Source: an uncultured Sphingomonadales bacterium
GTDB lineage: Bacteria; Pseudomonadota; Alphaproteobacteria; Sphingomonadales; Sphingomonadaceae
Length of the DNA stretch: 13,982 nt
Reading direction: 5' to 3'
Assembly (NCBI GenBank): GCA_903828025.1
Contig: CAIKKO010000267.1
Span: 1 to 13,982, forward strand
Numbering within the stretch: position 1 is the first letter of the stretch; the number at the start of each line of letters is the position of its first letter. A program made the translations under genes and the position numbers. Shown here piece by piece: positions 1 to 7,311 of the stretch. The notes beneath the pieces are model-generated. The model saw only the letters and a list, made by a program, of their open reading frames with translations. It ran no database searches and was not told the origin of the DNA.

Positions 1-576
1 CAGCGGCGTCTCTGGCGACGGCTTCATGATCACCGGACAGCCCGAAAGCACCGCGTAGGCAACTTTGTTGGCCATGATCCCGAACGGCCCGTTCCACGGC
101 GCAATCGCCGCCACCACGCCGACCGGCTCATAAGCGATCAGCGCCGCTGCCGCCGCGCGCGTGGGCCGCTGCTGCACGAACGCAAAGCCTTCCGCATAGC
201 CCGCGATCTCCTCCAGCACCGCGACCGAGCCCGCGTGCATCGGCCCGGCAAAGCTCGCGAGGCCGCCCATCTGCGCGGTCCAGGCGCGGGCGAGCTCGTC
301 CACCCGCCCCTGCAAATGCGCGACCATGCGGCGGAATGCAGCAATGCGCTCCGCTGGCGGTGTGGTGGGCCATGGGCCATGATCGAACGCCGCACGCGCC
401 GCCGCGACCGCCGCGTCCATATCCGCCTCGTCCGCCTCGGCCACCGCCGACACGACCTGTTCGGTATCGGGCGAAATCAGCGGGATCATGCGCCCGCTAT
501 GCGCAGGCACCCACTGCCCGCCGATATAGAGCTTGTCGGGATGGGCGATGTGAACGCCTTCGGGAAGCATCGGCAT
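1..576 (-). CDS. NAD(P)-dependent aldehyde dehydrogenase, N-terminal part (gene continues past window edge)
   Basis: The frame stays open from the ATG at 576 to the window edge, giving the first 192 residues of an aldehyde dehydrogenase (family length is about 480-500). Seen: the N-terminal 'LYIGGQWV' segment (about residues 16-23), the substrate/cofactor-domain motif APWNGP (159-164) and the nucleotide-binding KPSPETP segment with its Lys at 185. The catalytic Cys and Glu lie outside the window. The start codon overlaps the stop of the preceding SnoaL-like gene in the arrangement TGATG, which points to translational coupling and to the third place in an operon reading from 1597. In this context oxidation of an aromatic aldehyde such as vanillin is a reasonable guess, but nothing in the visible part fixes the substrate. 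Confidence 0.93.
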   Translation of the reverse strand, partial: MPMLPEGVHIAHPDKLYIGGQWVPAHSGRMIPLISPDTEQVVSAVAEADEADMDAAVAAARAAFDHGPWPTTPPAERIAAFRRMVAHLQGRVDELARAWTAQMGGLASFAGPMHAGSVAVLEEIAGYAEGFAFVQQRPTRAAAAALIAYEPVGVVAAIAPWNGPFGIMANKVAYAVLSGCPVIMKPSPETPL

Positions 577-1007
577 CACAGAGTCTCCAAAGCCATGGGG
601 GGAAGCGCGCATTCGACTTTCTCGATCCTGCCGCCGCGCGTGATGTAAAAGATGAACTGGCGGATTTCCTGCACGTCGCCTGCAGCAATCGGGAAGAACC
701 CGGTCGCGCCCTTGGCATCAAGCGCCTCGCGCGTCAGATCCTTCTTTGCAGCGATCCGCACAATCGCGTCGATAGCGGTGCAGGTTTCGCTCGCCGCAAA
801 GTTCAGCACGCGCACATTTTCGTCGATGTTGTCGTGCAGCCAAGCGTAGAACTCCTTGAGCTCCTGCCGCGAAGTTATGACGATGCCGAAGAACTCCATT
901 TTCGGAGGATCGACATAGAAATCCGCCACCCCGTCATAATCGCGCGCATTGAACGCGGCGAGGTAGCGGTCATAAGCGGCACGATCGAGAACGGCGTTGT
1001 CCGTCAT
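576..1007 (-). CDS. SnoaL-like / NTF2-fold protein, 143 aa
   Basis: A short protein with the pattern of the SnoaL/NTF2-like superfamily: an N-terminal helix ('YDRYLAAFNARDYDGVADFY', about residues 13-32), a central helix, then beta strands including 'IRQFIFYITRGGRIEKVE' near the C-terminus. These small cone-shaped domains bind hydrophobic ligands and include isomerases, cyclases, lyases and non-catalytic proteins, so the function is open. I chose the ATG at 1007 because it overlaps the stop of the upstream gene as ATGA. An in-frame ATG at 1016 would add three residues. It sits between another SnoaL-like gene and an aldehyde dehydrogenase with overlaps at both ends, so the three are almost certainly one transcript. 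Much shorter than its neighbour and not an obvious duplicate of it. Confidence 0.85.
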   Translation of the reverse strand: MTDNAVLDRAAYDRYLAAFNARDYDGVADFYVDPPKMEFFGIVITSRQELKEFYAWLHDNIDENVRVLNFAASETCTAIDAIVRIAAKKDLTREALDAKGATGFFPIAAGDVQEIRQFIFYITRGGRIEKVECALPPMALETL

Positions 1008-1597
1008 GGCTGCCATGCCTTTCCTGTGACTGGATTGGGGTAATGATAGGGCGGAATGTAAACGCCCGGGAACGAAGTGTAGTCCACGGTCTGCGGCGCA
1101 TCGGGCGGGAACTCGGGCAGTTCGGTGCCCATCGGCACCCCGCCCGCAGCAAGCCCCGCCTTCCAGTCCGCGTAATACGTCACGAAGCAGTGCAATTGGG
1201 CGATTTTCCACACGCCCTGATCGCGCACATAGCGGTTCTCATACGTCGCCTCGCCAACCAGATCGACTTTGTCGCGGATCGCCACTTCCATGATCGCGCG
1301 CCAGCGGCCCGAAGCCCGATCACCGTCGAGCGTGATCAGCGGCTGCAATTGCATGTGGTTGAACACCGTGCCTTCCATCAGCGAAGGCAGGCATTTGAGA
1401 TAGGCGCGGATCCGCTCCTGCCCCCGGTAAAGCCCGCGCCCCGCGATTTCGAGCGTGGAATCCGCCGCAAACAAGTCCGCCGCCTCGTCCCACTGCGCCT
1501 TGTCGACATAATAGCCATAGGCCGTCTGCAGGCGGATCACCGCCCGCTCGTCTTCAAGCAGGGCTATCCGCTGCTCCAGCGTGAGCGCGCTTTCCAT
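1004..1597 (-). CDS. SnoaL-like / NTF2-fold protein, 197 aa, possible aromatic lyase
   Basis: First gene of the operon. The N-terminal helix (residues 6-25, LEQRIALLEDERAVIRLQ type) leads into YGYYVD (27-32), then the core with His81 in 'NHMQLQ', GRWR (97-100) and 'YENRYVR..GVWKI' (119-132). A Pro/Tyr-rich tail follows. The same landmarks occur in the SnoaL-like protein encoded at 4892-5605, so the two are paralogues. The start at 1597 is preceded by GGGAG eight bases upstream. The frame is open further upstream, but that stretch covers the promoter and terminator. Sphingomonad diarylpropane gamma-formaldehyde lyases (LdpA, LsdE) belong to this superfamily, and a stilbene-cleaving-type oxygenase is encoded in this window, so a lyase role is plausible but inferred. 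Confidence 0.87.
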   Translation of the reverse strand: MESALTLEQRIALLEDERAVIRLQTAYGYYVDKAQWDEAADLFAADSTLEIAGRGLYRGQERIRAYLKCLPSLMEGTVFNHMQLQPLITLDGDRASGRWRAIMEVAIRDKVDLVGEATYENRYVRDQGVWKIAQLHCFVTYYADWKAGLAAGGVPMGTELPEFPPDAPQTVDYTSFPGVYIPPYHYPNPVTGKAWQP

Positions 1598-1632
1598 CAC
1601 CTGTTCTCCCGGCCTTCTGTTCTCGTCCGCAT

Positions 1633-1660
1633 ACTCTAACATTTGGTAGAAAATTGGCAA
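1633..1660 (-). promoter_or_regulatory. Predicted promoter of the SnoaL-SnoaL-ALDH operon
   Basis: On the minus strand TTGCCA (1655-1660) is followed after 16 bases by TAGAGT (1633-1638), a reasonable sigma-70-type -35/-10 pair. The start codon lies about 36 bases further on. The candidate operator at 1636-1649 lies in the spacer and reaches into the -10. No mapped start site supports this. Confidence 0.45.
1636..1649 (-). promoter_or_regulatory. Candidate MarR-type operator, site A
   Basis: The minus strand reads CTACCAAATGTTAG, an imperfect dyad with half-sites CTACCA and TGTTAG. It shares the form CTAnCR-nn-TGTTAG with sites at 4229-4242 and 12141-12154. It overlaps the -10 and spacer of the predicted promoter, the usual place for a repressor. 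Assignment to the MarR protein encoded at 4390 is inferred from proximity and recurrence. Confidence 0.5.
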
Positions 1661-1680
1661 TTGGCGGAACGGCAGCAGGC

Positions 1681-1712
1681 GACAAAAAAGAGGCGGCCCT
1701 TGCAGGCCGCCT
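1681..1712 (-). terminator. Rho-independent terminator of the TonB-dependent receptor gene
   Basis: Perfect 8-bp arms AGGCGGCC (1691-1698) and GGCCGCCT (1705-1712) flank a 6-base loop. On the minus strand the stem is followed directly by CTTTTTTG, a run of six T. It lies about 30 bases after the receptor stop codon. It has no T-run in the plus direction, so it ends the receptor transcript and separates it from the SnoaL operon. Confidence 0.85.
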
Positions 1713-1742
1713 CCCATGTGCGTTTCGCGATAGGTGGTCCGC

Positions 1743-4187
1743 TCAGAACTTGCGCTTGACCGAAAGCGCGAATTCGCGCGGACGACCCACCGTGCCGTAT
1801 TCAAACCCGGCGCTGTTGTAGAGGTCGAACGTGCTGGTGAGGTAGGCCTTGTCCGTCAGATTGGTGACGACCCCGGCGATTTCCCAGTCCTTGTTCGGCG
1901 AAACCCACGAAATGCGGGCATTGAGGACGGTATAGGCCGGCAGGACGTTCGTCGCGCTATTGACGACGTTGGTGAATTCCTTGTCCTGATGCGTCACGTC
2001 GATCCGCGGGGTCAGCGTACCGAACCCGGAGATATTCGCTTCGTATTGCGCACCGATGGCCCACTTCGAGTGGATCGGGAGGCCCGGCGCAATCGACGCT
2101 GGCGTGATGCCCGTGGTGGGATCGACATTCTTGTACTTGAAATCGAGGTAGCTGTACGAACCGTCGATGGTGAAGCCGTCGACCGGGCGGATGATGGTCT
2201 CCACCTCGAAACCCTTGATCTCGGCATCACCCGCGTTGATCGGCAGGGCGCAGAGGAAGCCCAGACCCGGCGGGGAATACTGCGGGCAGCTGAGCAGCGT
2301 GGCCTGGAGCTTCGACAGCTTGTTGATGTAGCCCGAGACGTTGAGCGTCAGGCGGTGATCGAAGAACGTCGACTTGACGCCGATTTCGTAGGCCTTGAGT
2401 TCTTCAGGACCGAACGAACGGAGTTGGCAGTTCGGTTCGGGCGCTGCAGCCGTGCCGCAGGACGTGCCCGGACCGAACGGGCTGGGGCCAAAGAACGGCC
2501 GGGGGTTGGTGCCGCCGCCCTTGAACCCGGTCGAGAACGAGCCGAACACCAGCACATCGGGGGTGACCTTGTAGTCAAGGTTCGCACGGTAATCCCAGTG
2601 ATTGCCCGAATACGTTGCCGACTGGCCGTTGACCGAGCCGATCAGGAACGCCGGCGTCACGCCGTCAGCACCCAGACGGGTGTAGGTATAGGTCTTCGAT
2701 TCCTTCGTGTACCGCACGCCGCCGTTGAAATCGAGGCCGGGCATGATGTGGAACACGCCGTTGACAAAGCCAGCCTTCGAATCGGCATCGACCGGATCGT
2801 TACCGTAGAACTCCAGCCCGCCAGCATAGTTCAGCAGCTGGTGAGTGGGGTAGGTGGTCTTCTGCTTGAAGTAGTACCCGCCGACCGTGTATTCAAAGAT
2901 CTTGTTTGCGCCGACTGAACCCGACAGGCGGAGTTCTTCGGAAAACTGATGCTGCTTCAAGTTTTCGAGGCCCAGCGAAACCTGCGCGGGTGAGCTGTCG
3001 TTGTCTTCCGAATATTCGGTCGAGAACCCGCGATAGGCGGTGATCGACTTGATGGCGAGCGAGTCGCTCAAACGGTAGTCGATGGTGCCCGAAAAGCCCC
3101 AGGTCTCGGTGCGGGTCTTGTCCGGAGCGGTGATCGTGCGGCCGTTGATCGTGTCCGACCGATTGGCATAAGTCACATAAGGATCGGTCGGGATGAAGCT
3201 GGAATTGAGCCAGATCTTGCCGCCCGTGACCGGATCAACCCCGCCCACGACCGCGCAGGAAGCGCAACCCTTCGCCAGCGCGTCATTCACCGCGATCAAC
3301 CGGGTCGCGGCGACTTGCGAGGTATCCTTGGTATAATCAGCGGCAAAGTTGACCTCGAGCGGGCTCCCCGTGGGGGCATAGCGCAGCGCGAGCCGTCCGC
3401 CGACATAGGTCTTGCCGCCCTGACGGCCCACGGTGCAGCCATTGCCGTTTGCCGCCGAAGTGCTCGGCACACCGCTTTTCGGGAAGGCGCAGCCATAATC
3501 GACCCGGCGCATATAGCCGTCGTCGGTATGCGCAACGCCCGAAATCCGCGCCCACAGCGCATCATCGACCAACGTCAGGTTGGTTGCGCCGCGCGCGTCA
3601 ATCGCCCGGTAGCTGCCATAGCCAATCGAGAAATTGCCATCATTTTCAGGGCCGGGCTTGCGGGCAAACAGCTTGATCGAGCCGCCTTCCGAATTTCGAC
3701 CGGAGAGCGTACCCTGCGGACCGCGCAGCACTTCGACACGGTCGAGATCGACCAGACTGAAGTTCGAACCCATCAGCGAAGCGTAGTAGACATCGTCGAT
3801 ATAGATGCCGACGCCCGGCTCCAGCGCCGGATCGAAGTCACCCTGGCCGACACCGCGAATGGTCGCCGCGACCGACGGGCCGAAGGCCCCGCCAAGGTCG
3901 GTGAGCTGTACGCTCGGTGCCTGCTTGGCGACATCGGCGAGATTGGCCTGGCTGCGGGCCTCAAGCGTTGCGCCGCTGATGGCCGTGATCGAGATCGGGG
4001 TATCCTGCAGCTTTTCCTTGCGGAACTGCGCGGTGACCACGATTTCCTTGGTGTCGCTCGGGGACTGGGCCGCAGCATCAGCCTGCGATGCCTGCTCGGC
4101 AAAAGCCGGGGCGGCCAGTCCGAATGCCAGCGCGCAAGCACTGCCAGCCGCAAAAAGGCGCACGAAATGCGTGGGTGTCTTCGCCAT
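1743..4187 (-). CDS. TonB-dependent outer-membrane receptor, 814 aa
   Basis: An outer-membrane active transporter energised by TonB-ExbBD. Residues 1-30 are a Sec signal peptide ending AFA. A TonB-box-like IVVTA is at 49-53, followed by the plug domain with 'DRVEVLRGPQGTLSGRNSEGG' landmarks (149-169), then a long beta-barrel ending in the aromatic terminus KRKF. Length is normal for the sphingomonad family. Four closely spaced Cys pairs (233/251, 308/311, 577/587, 634/646) sit in regions that look like surface loops. An AGGAG lies about 12 bases before the ATG, with the palindrome GGGGATCCCC between them. It is transcribed away from the MarR gene across a shared region that holds candidate operator B, and it has its own terminator. 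Neighbouring genes suggest an aromatic or lignin-derived ligand, but receptor specificity cannot be read from sequence alone. Confidence 0.96.
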   Translation of the reverse strand: MAKTPTHFVRLFAAGSACALAFGLAAPAFAEQASQADAAAQSPSDTKEIVVTAQFRKEKLQDTPISITAISGATLEARSQANLADVAKQAPSVQLTDLGGAFGPSVAATIRGVGQGDFDPALEPGVGIYIDDVYYASLMGSNFSLVDLDRVEVLRGPQGTLSGRNSEGGSIKLFARKPGPENDGNFSIGYGSYRAIDARGATNLTLVDDALWARISGVAHTDDGYMRRVDYGCAFPKSGVPSTSAANGNGCTVGRQGGKTYVGGRLALRYAPTGSPLEVNFAADYTKDTSQVAATRLIAVNDALAKGCASCAVVGGVDPVTGGKIWLNSSFIPTDPYVTYANRSDTINGRTITAPDKTRTETWGFSGTIDYRLSDSLAIKSITAYRGFSTEYSEDNDSSPAQVSLGLENLKQHQFSEELRLSGSVGANKIFEYTVGGYYFKQKTTYPTHQLLNYAGGLEFYGNDPVDADSKAGFVNGVFHIMPGLDFNGGVRYTKESKTYTYTRLGADGVTPAFLIGSVNGQSATYSGNHWDYRANLDYKVTPDVLVFGSFSTGFKGGGTNPRPFFGPSPFGPGTSCGTAAAPEPNCQLRSFGPEELKAYEIGVKSTFFDHRLTLNVSGYINKLSKLQATLLSCPQYSPPGLGFLCALPINAGDAEIKGFEVETIIRPVDGFTIDGSYSYLDFKYKNVDPTTGITPASIAPGLPIHSKWAIGAQYEANISGFGTLTPRIDVTHQDKEFTNVVNSATNVLPAYTVLNARISWVSPNKDWEIAGVVTNLTDKAYLTSTFDLYNSAGFEYGTVGRPREFALSVKRKF

Positions 4188-4225
4188 GGGGGATCCCCTC
4201 TCCTGTTTGGCTCTCTAGTGGGAGC

Positions 4226-4269
4226 ATTCTACCGTTTGTTAGCAATACATACAAAAATTTCGATGGCAA
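4226..4269 (-). promoter_or_regulatory. Predicted promoter region of the TonB-dependent receptor
   Basis: Two readings are possible on the minus strand. One pairs TTGTAT (4249-4254) with TAGAAT (4226-4231) at 17-base spacing. The other pairs TTGCCA (4264-4269) with TATTGC (4242-4247) at 16 bases. In either case the start site or spacer coincides with the candidate operator at 4229-4242. I cannot choose between them. Confidence 0.35.
4229..4242 (+). promoter_or_regulatory. Candidate MarR-type operator, site B
   Basis: The plus strand reads CTACCGTTTGTTAG, matching the CTAnCR-nn-TGTTAG form of sites A and C. It also shares the preceding TT with site A (TTCTACC). It lies in the intergenic region between the divergent TonB-receptor and MarR genes, so it could serve both repression of the receptor and autoregulation. 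Inferred, not demonstrated. Confidence 0.5.
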
Positions 4270-4353
4270 GCCCTCGAAATGCCGATTTTGCGCCGTCCGC
4301 CACAGTCTTGCGCAGTGATGCAATCTGACCACACCTTCACGCGCGCGCCCTCT

Positions 4354-4382
4354 TGCCGACTGCGCCCCGCAACGCGATAAGC
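4354..4382 (+). promoter_or_regulatory. Possible promoter of the MarR gene
   Basis: TTGCCG (4354-4359), then 17 bases, then GATAAG (4377-4382), eight bases before the ATG at 4390. If used, transcription would start at or next to the start codon. Weak evidence: other pairs can be found in this GC-rich stretch. Confidence 0.25.
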
Positions 4383-4389
4383 GCCCGCT

Positions 4390-4914
4390 ATGGCCCCAAT
4401 GCCCGCAAACACCGCCGCCCCAGCCCGACCCGAGCTCGATCTGGGCGAAGACGCCGCGCTGCTCGTCGATCTGCTCAAGCTTGCCACCTTCATCGCGCGC
4501 CCGATGCGCGAAGGCGTGGCCGAGCCGATGGGGCTGGCCTCCAACGATCTCAAAATCATCCTCGCGCTTGGCGGCGAGGGCGAACTCGCCGGGCACGAAC
4601 TGTCTGATATCATGGGCTTGCCGCCAATGAACGTCAGCCGGGCTATCGCTGCGCTGCGTGCACGCGGGCTGATCGAACCGGGCAAGGACGAATCCAACCG
4701 CCGCCGCAAGCCGGTGCGGCTGACGGCAGCCGGCACCGCGATTTTCCGGCAGGCCATTCCGGCCATGGCCGAGGTCGGCGGCCAACTCTTCGCCGATTTC
4801 ACGCCCAATGAGCGCGCCGTGTTCCACAGCGCGGCGCAGGCAATTCTGGCGCGGATGACTGGCGGCATCCAGTTCGATCCCGGATCGGACACTACCGGCC
4901 CATCAGCGCCGTAA
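4390..4914 (+). CDS. MarR-family winged-helix transcriptional regulator, 174 aa
   Basis: MarR proteins are dimeric repressors that usually leave DNA when a phenolic or other small ligand binds. Visible here are the N-terminal dimerisation helix (about 18-43), the winged-helix core with 'ELSDIMGLPPMNVSRAIAALRARGLIE' landmarks (70-96), where about 78-91 is the recognition helix, and a basic wing (99-112, D-ES-NRRRKPV-LT). C-terminal dimerisation helices follow. No Shine-Dalgarno sequence precedes the ATG at 4390 or the in-frame ATG at 4399. A TTGCCG/GATAAG pair ends only eight bases before 4390, so a leaderless message is possible. The 3' end overlaps the oppositely oriented SnoaL-like gene by 23 bases. 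It is the only transcription factor in the window and the natural candidate to bind the repeated dyads. Confidence 0.93.
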   Translation: MAPMPANTAAPARPELDLGEDAALLVDLLKLATFIARPMREGVAEPMGLASNDLKIILALGGEGELAGHELSDIMGLPPMNVSRAIAALRARGLIEPGKDESNRRRKPVRLTAAGTAIFRQAIPAMAEVGGQLFADFTPNERAVFHSAAQAILARMTGGIQFDPGSDTTGPSAP

Positions 4915-5605
4915 AACCGTCCGCGCGGAACGCTTCTGCCAGCACCGGATGGGCAAAGCTCATCGGCACTTCCTGCCGGTGCGGCCAGGTCGGGCGATAG
5001 TTGTCATCCGGCAGGATGACATCCGGGCCGAGCGGGTTTTCAGGATAGCACACAACGGCCGGCTGGAGATGCGCGACGGTGTGCGCCCAGCCGGTCTCGT
5101 AATCGCCCTGCCACTGCATCAGATAATCGAGCCGCTTGATCTTCCACACGCCGTTTTCGCGCACGTAGTCGTTCTCGTAGATCCCCGCTTCCCAGAACTG
5201 CTGCGGCGGGCCCTCGGGCTTGTCGCCCAGCACATCGTCGTGCCATCCGCCCGCGAGCAGGCCGCGAAAGCGCCCCTTGGCGGTCTGCCGGTCGGGTGCG
5301 ATCGTGATCACGTCTTGCAGCTGGAAGTGATCGAGCAGCAAGCCCTTGATCGGCCCACGTTTGCCGCCGGTGAACAGGTTCTGGAACCAGGTGCCATAGA
5401 GCCGCATGACGCCCGCATGGCCGCGATACTCGCCCGAAAGGAACACCACCACGCCGTCCTCGGCAAACAGGCCGGCCACTTCCTCGGGCCGGTTGTAGTC
5501 GATGTAGTAGCCATAAGCCATTTGCAGGCGGCGGATGGCGTTGATGTCCTCAAGTTCGCCGACGCGGTGTTCGAGCGCGGCGAGGCGTGTTTCCATATCA
5601 GACAT
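4892..5605 (-). CDS. SnoaL-like / NTF2-fold protein, 237 aa, possible aromatic lyase
   Basis: Paralogue of the SnoaL-like protein at 1004-1597. It has the same N-terminal amphipathic helix (residues 5-27, LEHRVGELEDINAIRRLQ type), YGYYID (31-36), His93 in 'DHFQLQ', GRFRG (111-115) and 'YENDYVR..GVWKI' (143-156). The C-terminal part (160-237) is longer, Trp/Pro-rich, and unlike its paralogue. I chose the ATG at 5605 because GGGAG stands six bases before it. The frame is open further upstream, but that stretch is AT-richer and covers the divergent promoters. It shares that promoter region with the MFS transporter. The superfamily includes cofactor-free lyases such as LdpA/LsdE, so it is a second candidate for deformylation of a diarylpropane. 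Substrate and reaction remain unproven. Confidence 0.88.
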   Translation of the reverse strand: MSDMETRLAALEHRVGELEDINAIRRLQMAYGYYIDYNRPEEVAGLFAEDGVVVFLSGEYRGHAGVMRLYGTWFQNLFTGGKRGPIKGLLLDHFQLQDVITIAPDRQTAKGRFRGLLAGGWHDDVLGDKPEGPPQQFWEAGIYENDYVRENGVWKIKRLDYLMQWQGDYETGWAHTVAHLQPAVVCYPENPLGPDVILPDDNYRPTWPHRQEVPMSFAHPVLAEAFRADGFTALMGR

Positions 5606-5629
5606 GACCGACTCCCAAGCCATCCGGAT

Positions 5630-5658
5630 TTGCCGGAATTTGTAAGCTAGGCTAACAA
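5630..5658 (+). promoter_or_regulatory. Predicted promoter of the MFS-SDR operon
   Basis: TTGCCG (5630-5635), 17 bases, TAACAA (5653-5658), with the ATG of the MFS gene about 60 bases downstream. It overlaps the divergent SnoaL promoter, so one protein bound at 5640-5665 could block both. Confidence 0.35.
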
Positions 5659-5665
5659 TTCGCGA
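5640..5665. promoter_or_regulatory. Degenerate operator, site D, with adjoining dyad
   Basis: The minus strand at 5652-5665 reads TCGCGAATTGTTAG. The right half TTGTTAG matches the other sites but the left half does not. The same TGTTAG also forms part of a second dyad on the plus strand at 5640-5658: TTGTAAGC and GCTAACAA, 7 of 8 positions symmetric, separated by TAG. It sits centrally between two divergent genes. Confidence 0.4.
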
Positions 5666-5677
5666 AACGATTGGCAA
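5649..5677 (-). promoter_or_regulatory. Predicted promoter of the 237-aa SnoaL-like gene
   Basis: On the minus strand TTGCCA (5672-5677) precedes TAGCCT (5649-5654) by 17 bases. The -35 shares the nine bases ATTGGCAAT (plus strand) with the promoter at 1633-1660. It overlaps the oppositely directed MFS promoter. Confidence 0.4.
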
Positions 5678-5718
5678 TCGCCTCAGCGCAGCGCATGCTG
5701 GCGCTCAGGGAGAAATGC

Positions 5719-7311
5719 ATGGATTCGCGTGGGGAGCCGACAACGGCCGAAATCCGCATGGTGATCGCGGCCTCGGCGGCGGGTACGGCGTTCGAATGGT
5801 ACGATTTTTACATCTACGGCACACTGGCCCCGCTGTTCGGCAAGATGTTCTTTCCCGGCAGCAGCCCCGCCGCCGGGTTCCTGCTCGCGCTCGCCACATT
5901 CGGCGTCGGCTTTGCGGTGCGGCCGCTGGGCGCGGCGCTGTTTGGCACGTTCGGCGACCGATTCGGGCGCAAGACCACGTTCCTTGTCACCATCACGCTG
6001 ATGGGCTTTGCCACCACCGCCATCGGCCTGCTCGGGACTTATGCGCAATGGGGGCTGGCCGCGCCGGTGCTGCTGGTGCTGCTGCGCGCGCTGCAAGGGC
6101 TGGCCGTGGGTGGTGAATATGGCGGCGCGGTGATCTATGTCGCCGAACACGCGCCCCGCGAAAAGCGCGGCTTCTATACCGGCTTCATCCAGATCGGCGC
6201 GACGACCGGGTTCTCGCTCAGCCTGCTGGTGGTTCTGGCGACCAACACCCTGCTGGGCGACGCCGCGTGGAACGCCTGGGGCTGGCGCGTGCCGTTCATC
6301 CTCAGCCTCGTGCTGCTCGCGGTTTCATTGTGGATGCGGCTCAAGCTCTCCGAAAGCCCGGTTTTCGCCGCGATGCAGGAGGCAGGCGAAATCGCCAAGA
6401 GCCCGCTGCGCGAAGCGTTCGCCACCCCGAAACAGCGCCGCCGCCTGCTCGCGGTGACGTTCGGCGGCGCGGTGGGGCAAGCCATCGCGGGCTATACCGG
6501 CATGATCCAGCTGCTCAATTTCCTGCAGGTTTCGGTCCATGTCGATCCGGTGCTGACGCGCGTGCTGCTGATCGGCGTGCTGCTCAGCCTTGCAATGGGC
6601 AATGTCTTTGCGGGCTGGCTGTCAGACCGGTTCGGGCGCAAGCCGGTGGTGTTTGCGGGCTATATCATGTTCCTGATCGTGCTGTTCCCGATGTTCCATC
6701 TGATCGCGGATCAAGCCAATCCGGCGCTGGCGCGGGCGGCCAAGGAGCATCCGGTGGTCGTCACCGGGCCGGATTGTTCGTACAACCCGTTTGCGCAGAG
6801 CGGGCAGGCCAGCGCCTGCGGCAAGCTGCTCGATAGCCTCACCCGCATCGGTGTGCCTTATGCCAAGCAGGACGCGCCTGCCGGGACCGTGCCAGTGGTG
6901 ACCATTGCCGGGCAGCCGACCGACCCCGCCGCGCTCGCCCCCGCGCTCAAGGCGGCGGGCTATACGATTGATCCGGTCATCCCTCCGGCGCGCAATCTCG
7001 TGGTCATCGTGTTCGCCATGCTGGTGATCGCGATCCCCGGCGTGCTCGCTTATGGCCCCATGGGCTCGTGGCTGTGCGAGCTGTTCCCCGCGCGCACGCG
7101 CTATTCCTCGCTCGCCACCTCTTACAATTTCGGCGTGGGCATCTTTGTCGGGTTCATGCCGTTCATCGTTCAGGCGATTGTCGCCACCACCGGCAATGTT
7201 ATGGCCGGGTTCTGGTATCCCTTCGCGATGATGTCCCTCGCGGTGGTCGTCGCGTGGTTCGGCATGCCCGAAACAGCGGGCCGCAAACTGGCAGAAAGTA
7301 CGATGGAATGA
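5719..7311 (+). CDS. MFS transporter, metabolite:H+ symporter (MHS) type, 530 aa
   Basis: An inner-membrane transporter with about 12 membrane helices. Its landmarks are 'EWYDFYIYGTLAPLF' in helix 1 (26-40), the motif-A loop GDRFGRK (79-85), 'RALQGLAVGGEYGGA' (123-137) and the second-half motif SDRFGRK (302-308), as in KgtP/ProP/ShiA-type symporters. Unusual is a segment of about 95 residues (331-425) between predicted helices 9 and 10, on the periplasmic side, carrying Cys353 and Cys367. I chose the ATG at 5719, six bases after AGGGAG, over the in-frame ATG at 5695. Its stop overlaps the SDR start as ATGA. It is divergent from the 237-aa SnoaL-like gene. Context suggests uptake of an aromatic acid or a related carboxylate, not directly shown. 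Confidence 0.93.
   Translation: MDSRGEPTTAEIRMVIAASAAGTAFEWYDFYIYGTLAPLFGKMFFPGSSPAAGFLLALATFGVGFAVRPLGAALFGTFGDRFGRKTTFLVTITLMGFATTAIGLLGTYAQWGLAAPVLLVLLRALQGLAVGGEYGGAVIYVAEHAPREKRGFYTGFIQIGATTGFSLSLLVVLATNTLLGDAAWNAWGWRVPFILSLVLLAVSLWMRLKLSESPVFAAMQEAGEIAKSPLREAFATPKQRRRLLAVTFGGAVGQAIAGYTGMIQLLNFLQVSVHVDPVLTRVLLIGVLLSLAMGNVFAGWLSDRFGRKPVVFAGYIMFLIVLFPMFHLIADQANPALARAAKEHPVVVTGPDCSYNPFAQSGQASACGKLLDSLTRIGVPYAKQDAPAGTVPVVTIAGQPTDPAALAPALKAAGYTIDPVIPPARNLVVIVFAMLVIAIPGVLAYGPMGSWLCELFPARTRYSSLATSYNFGVGIFVGFMPFIVQAIVATTGNVMAGFWYPFAMMSLAVVVAWFGMPETAGRKLAESTME

Noticed and set aside
1007..1211. N-terminal extension of the 143-aa SnoaL-like protein
   Set aside because: The extra residues are Arg/Cys-rich, overlap the upstream gene in another frame, and lack SnoaL features. 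The ATGA overlap supports the shorter start.
1734..2918. Long plus-strand open frame (394 codons) across the receptor gene
   Set aside because: It lies antisense inside the TonB-dependent receptor, is Arg/Asp-rich and shows no family features. It is a GC-rich shadow frame.
4189..4198. GGGGATCCCC palindrome between SD and ATG of the receptor gene
   Set aside because: A 10-bp perfect palindrome with no loop cannot form a stable hairpin. I treat it as chance, though it sits in the leader.
3315..4328. Plus-strand open frame of 337 codons through the receptor N-terminus and promoter
   Set aside because: It crosses the signal peptide, promoter and operator of the opposite gene and has no recognisable protein pattern.
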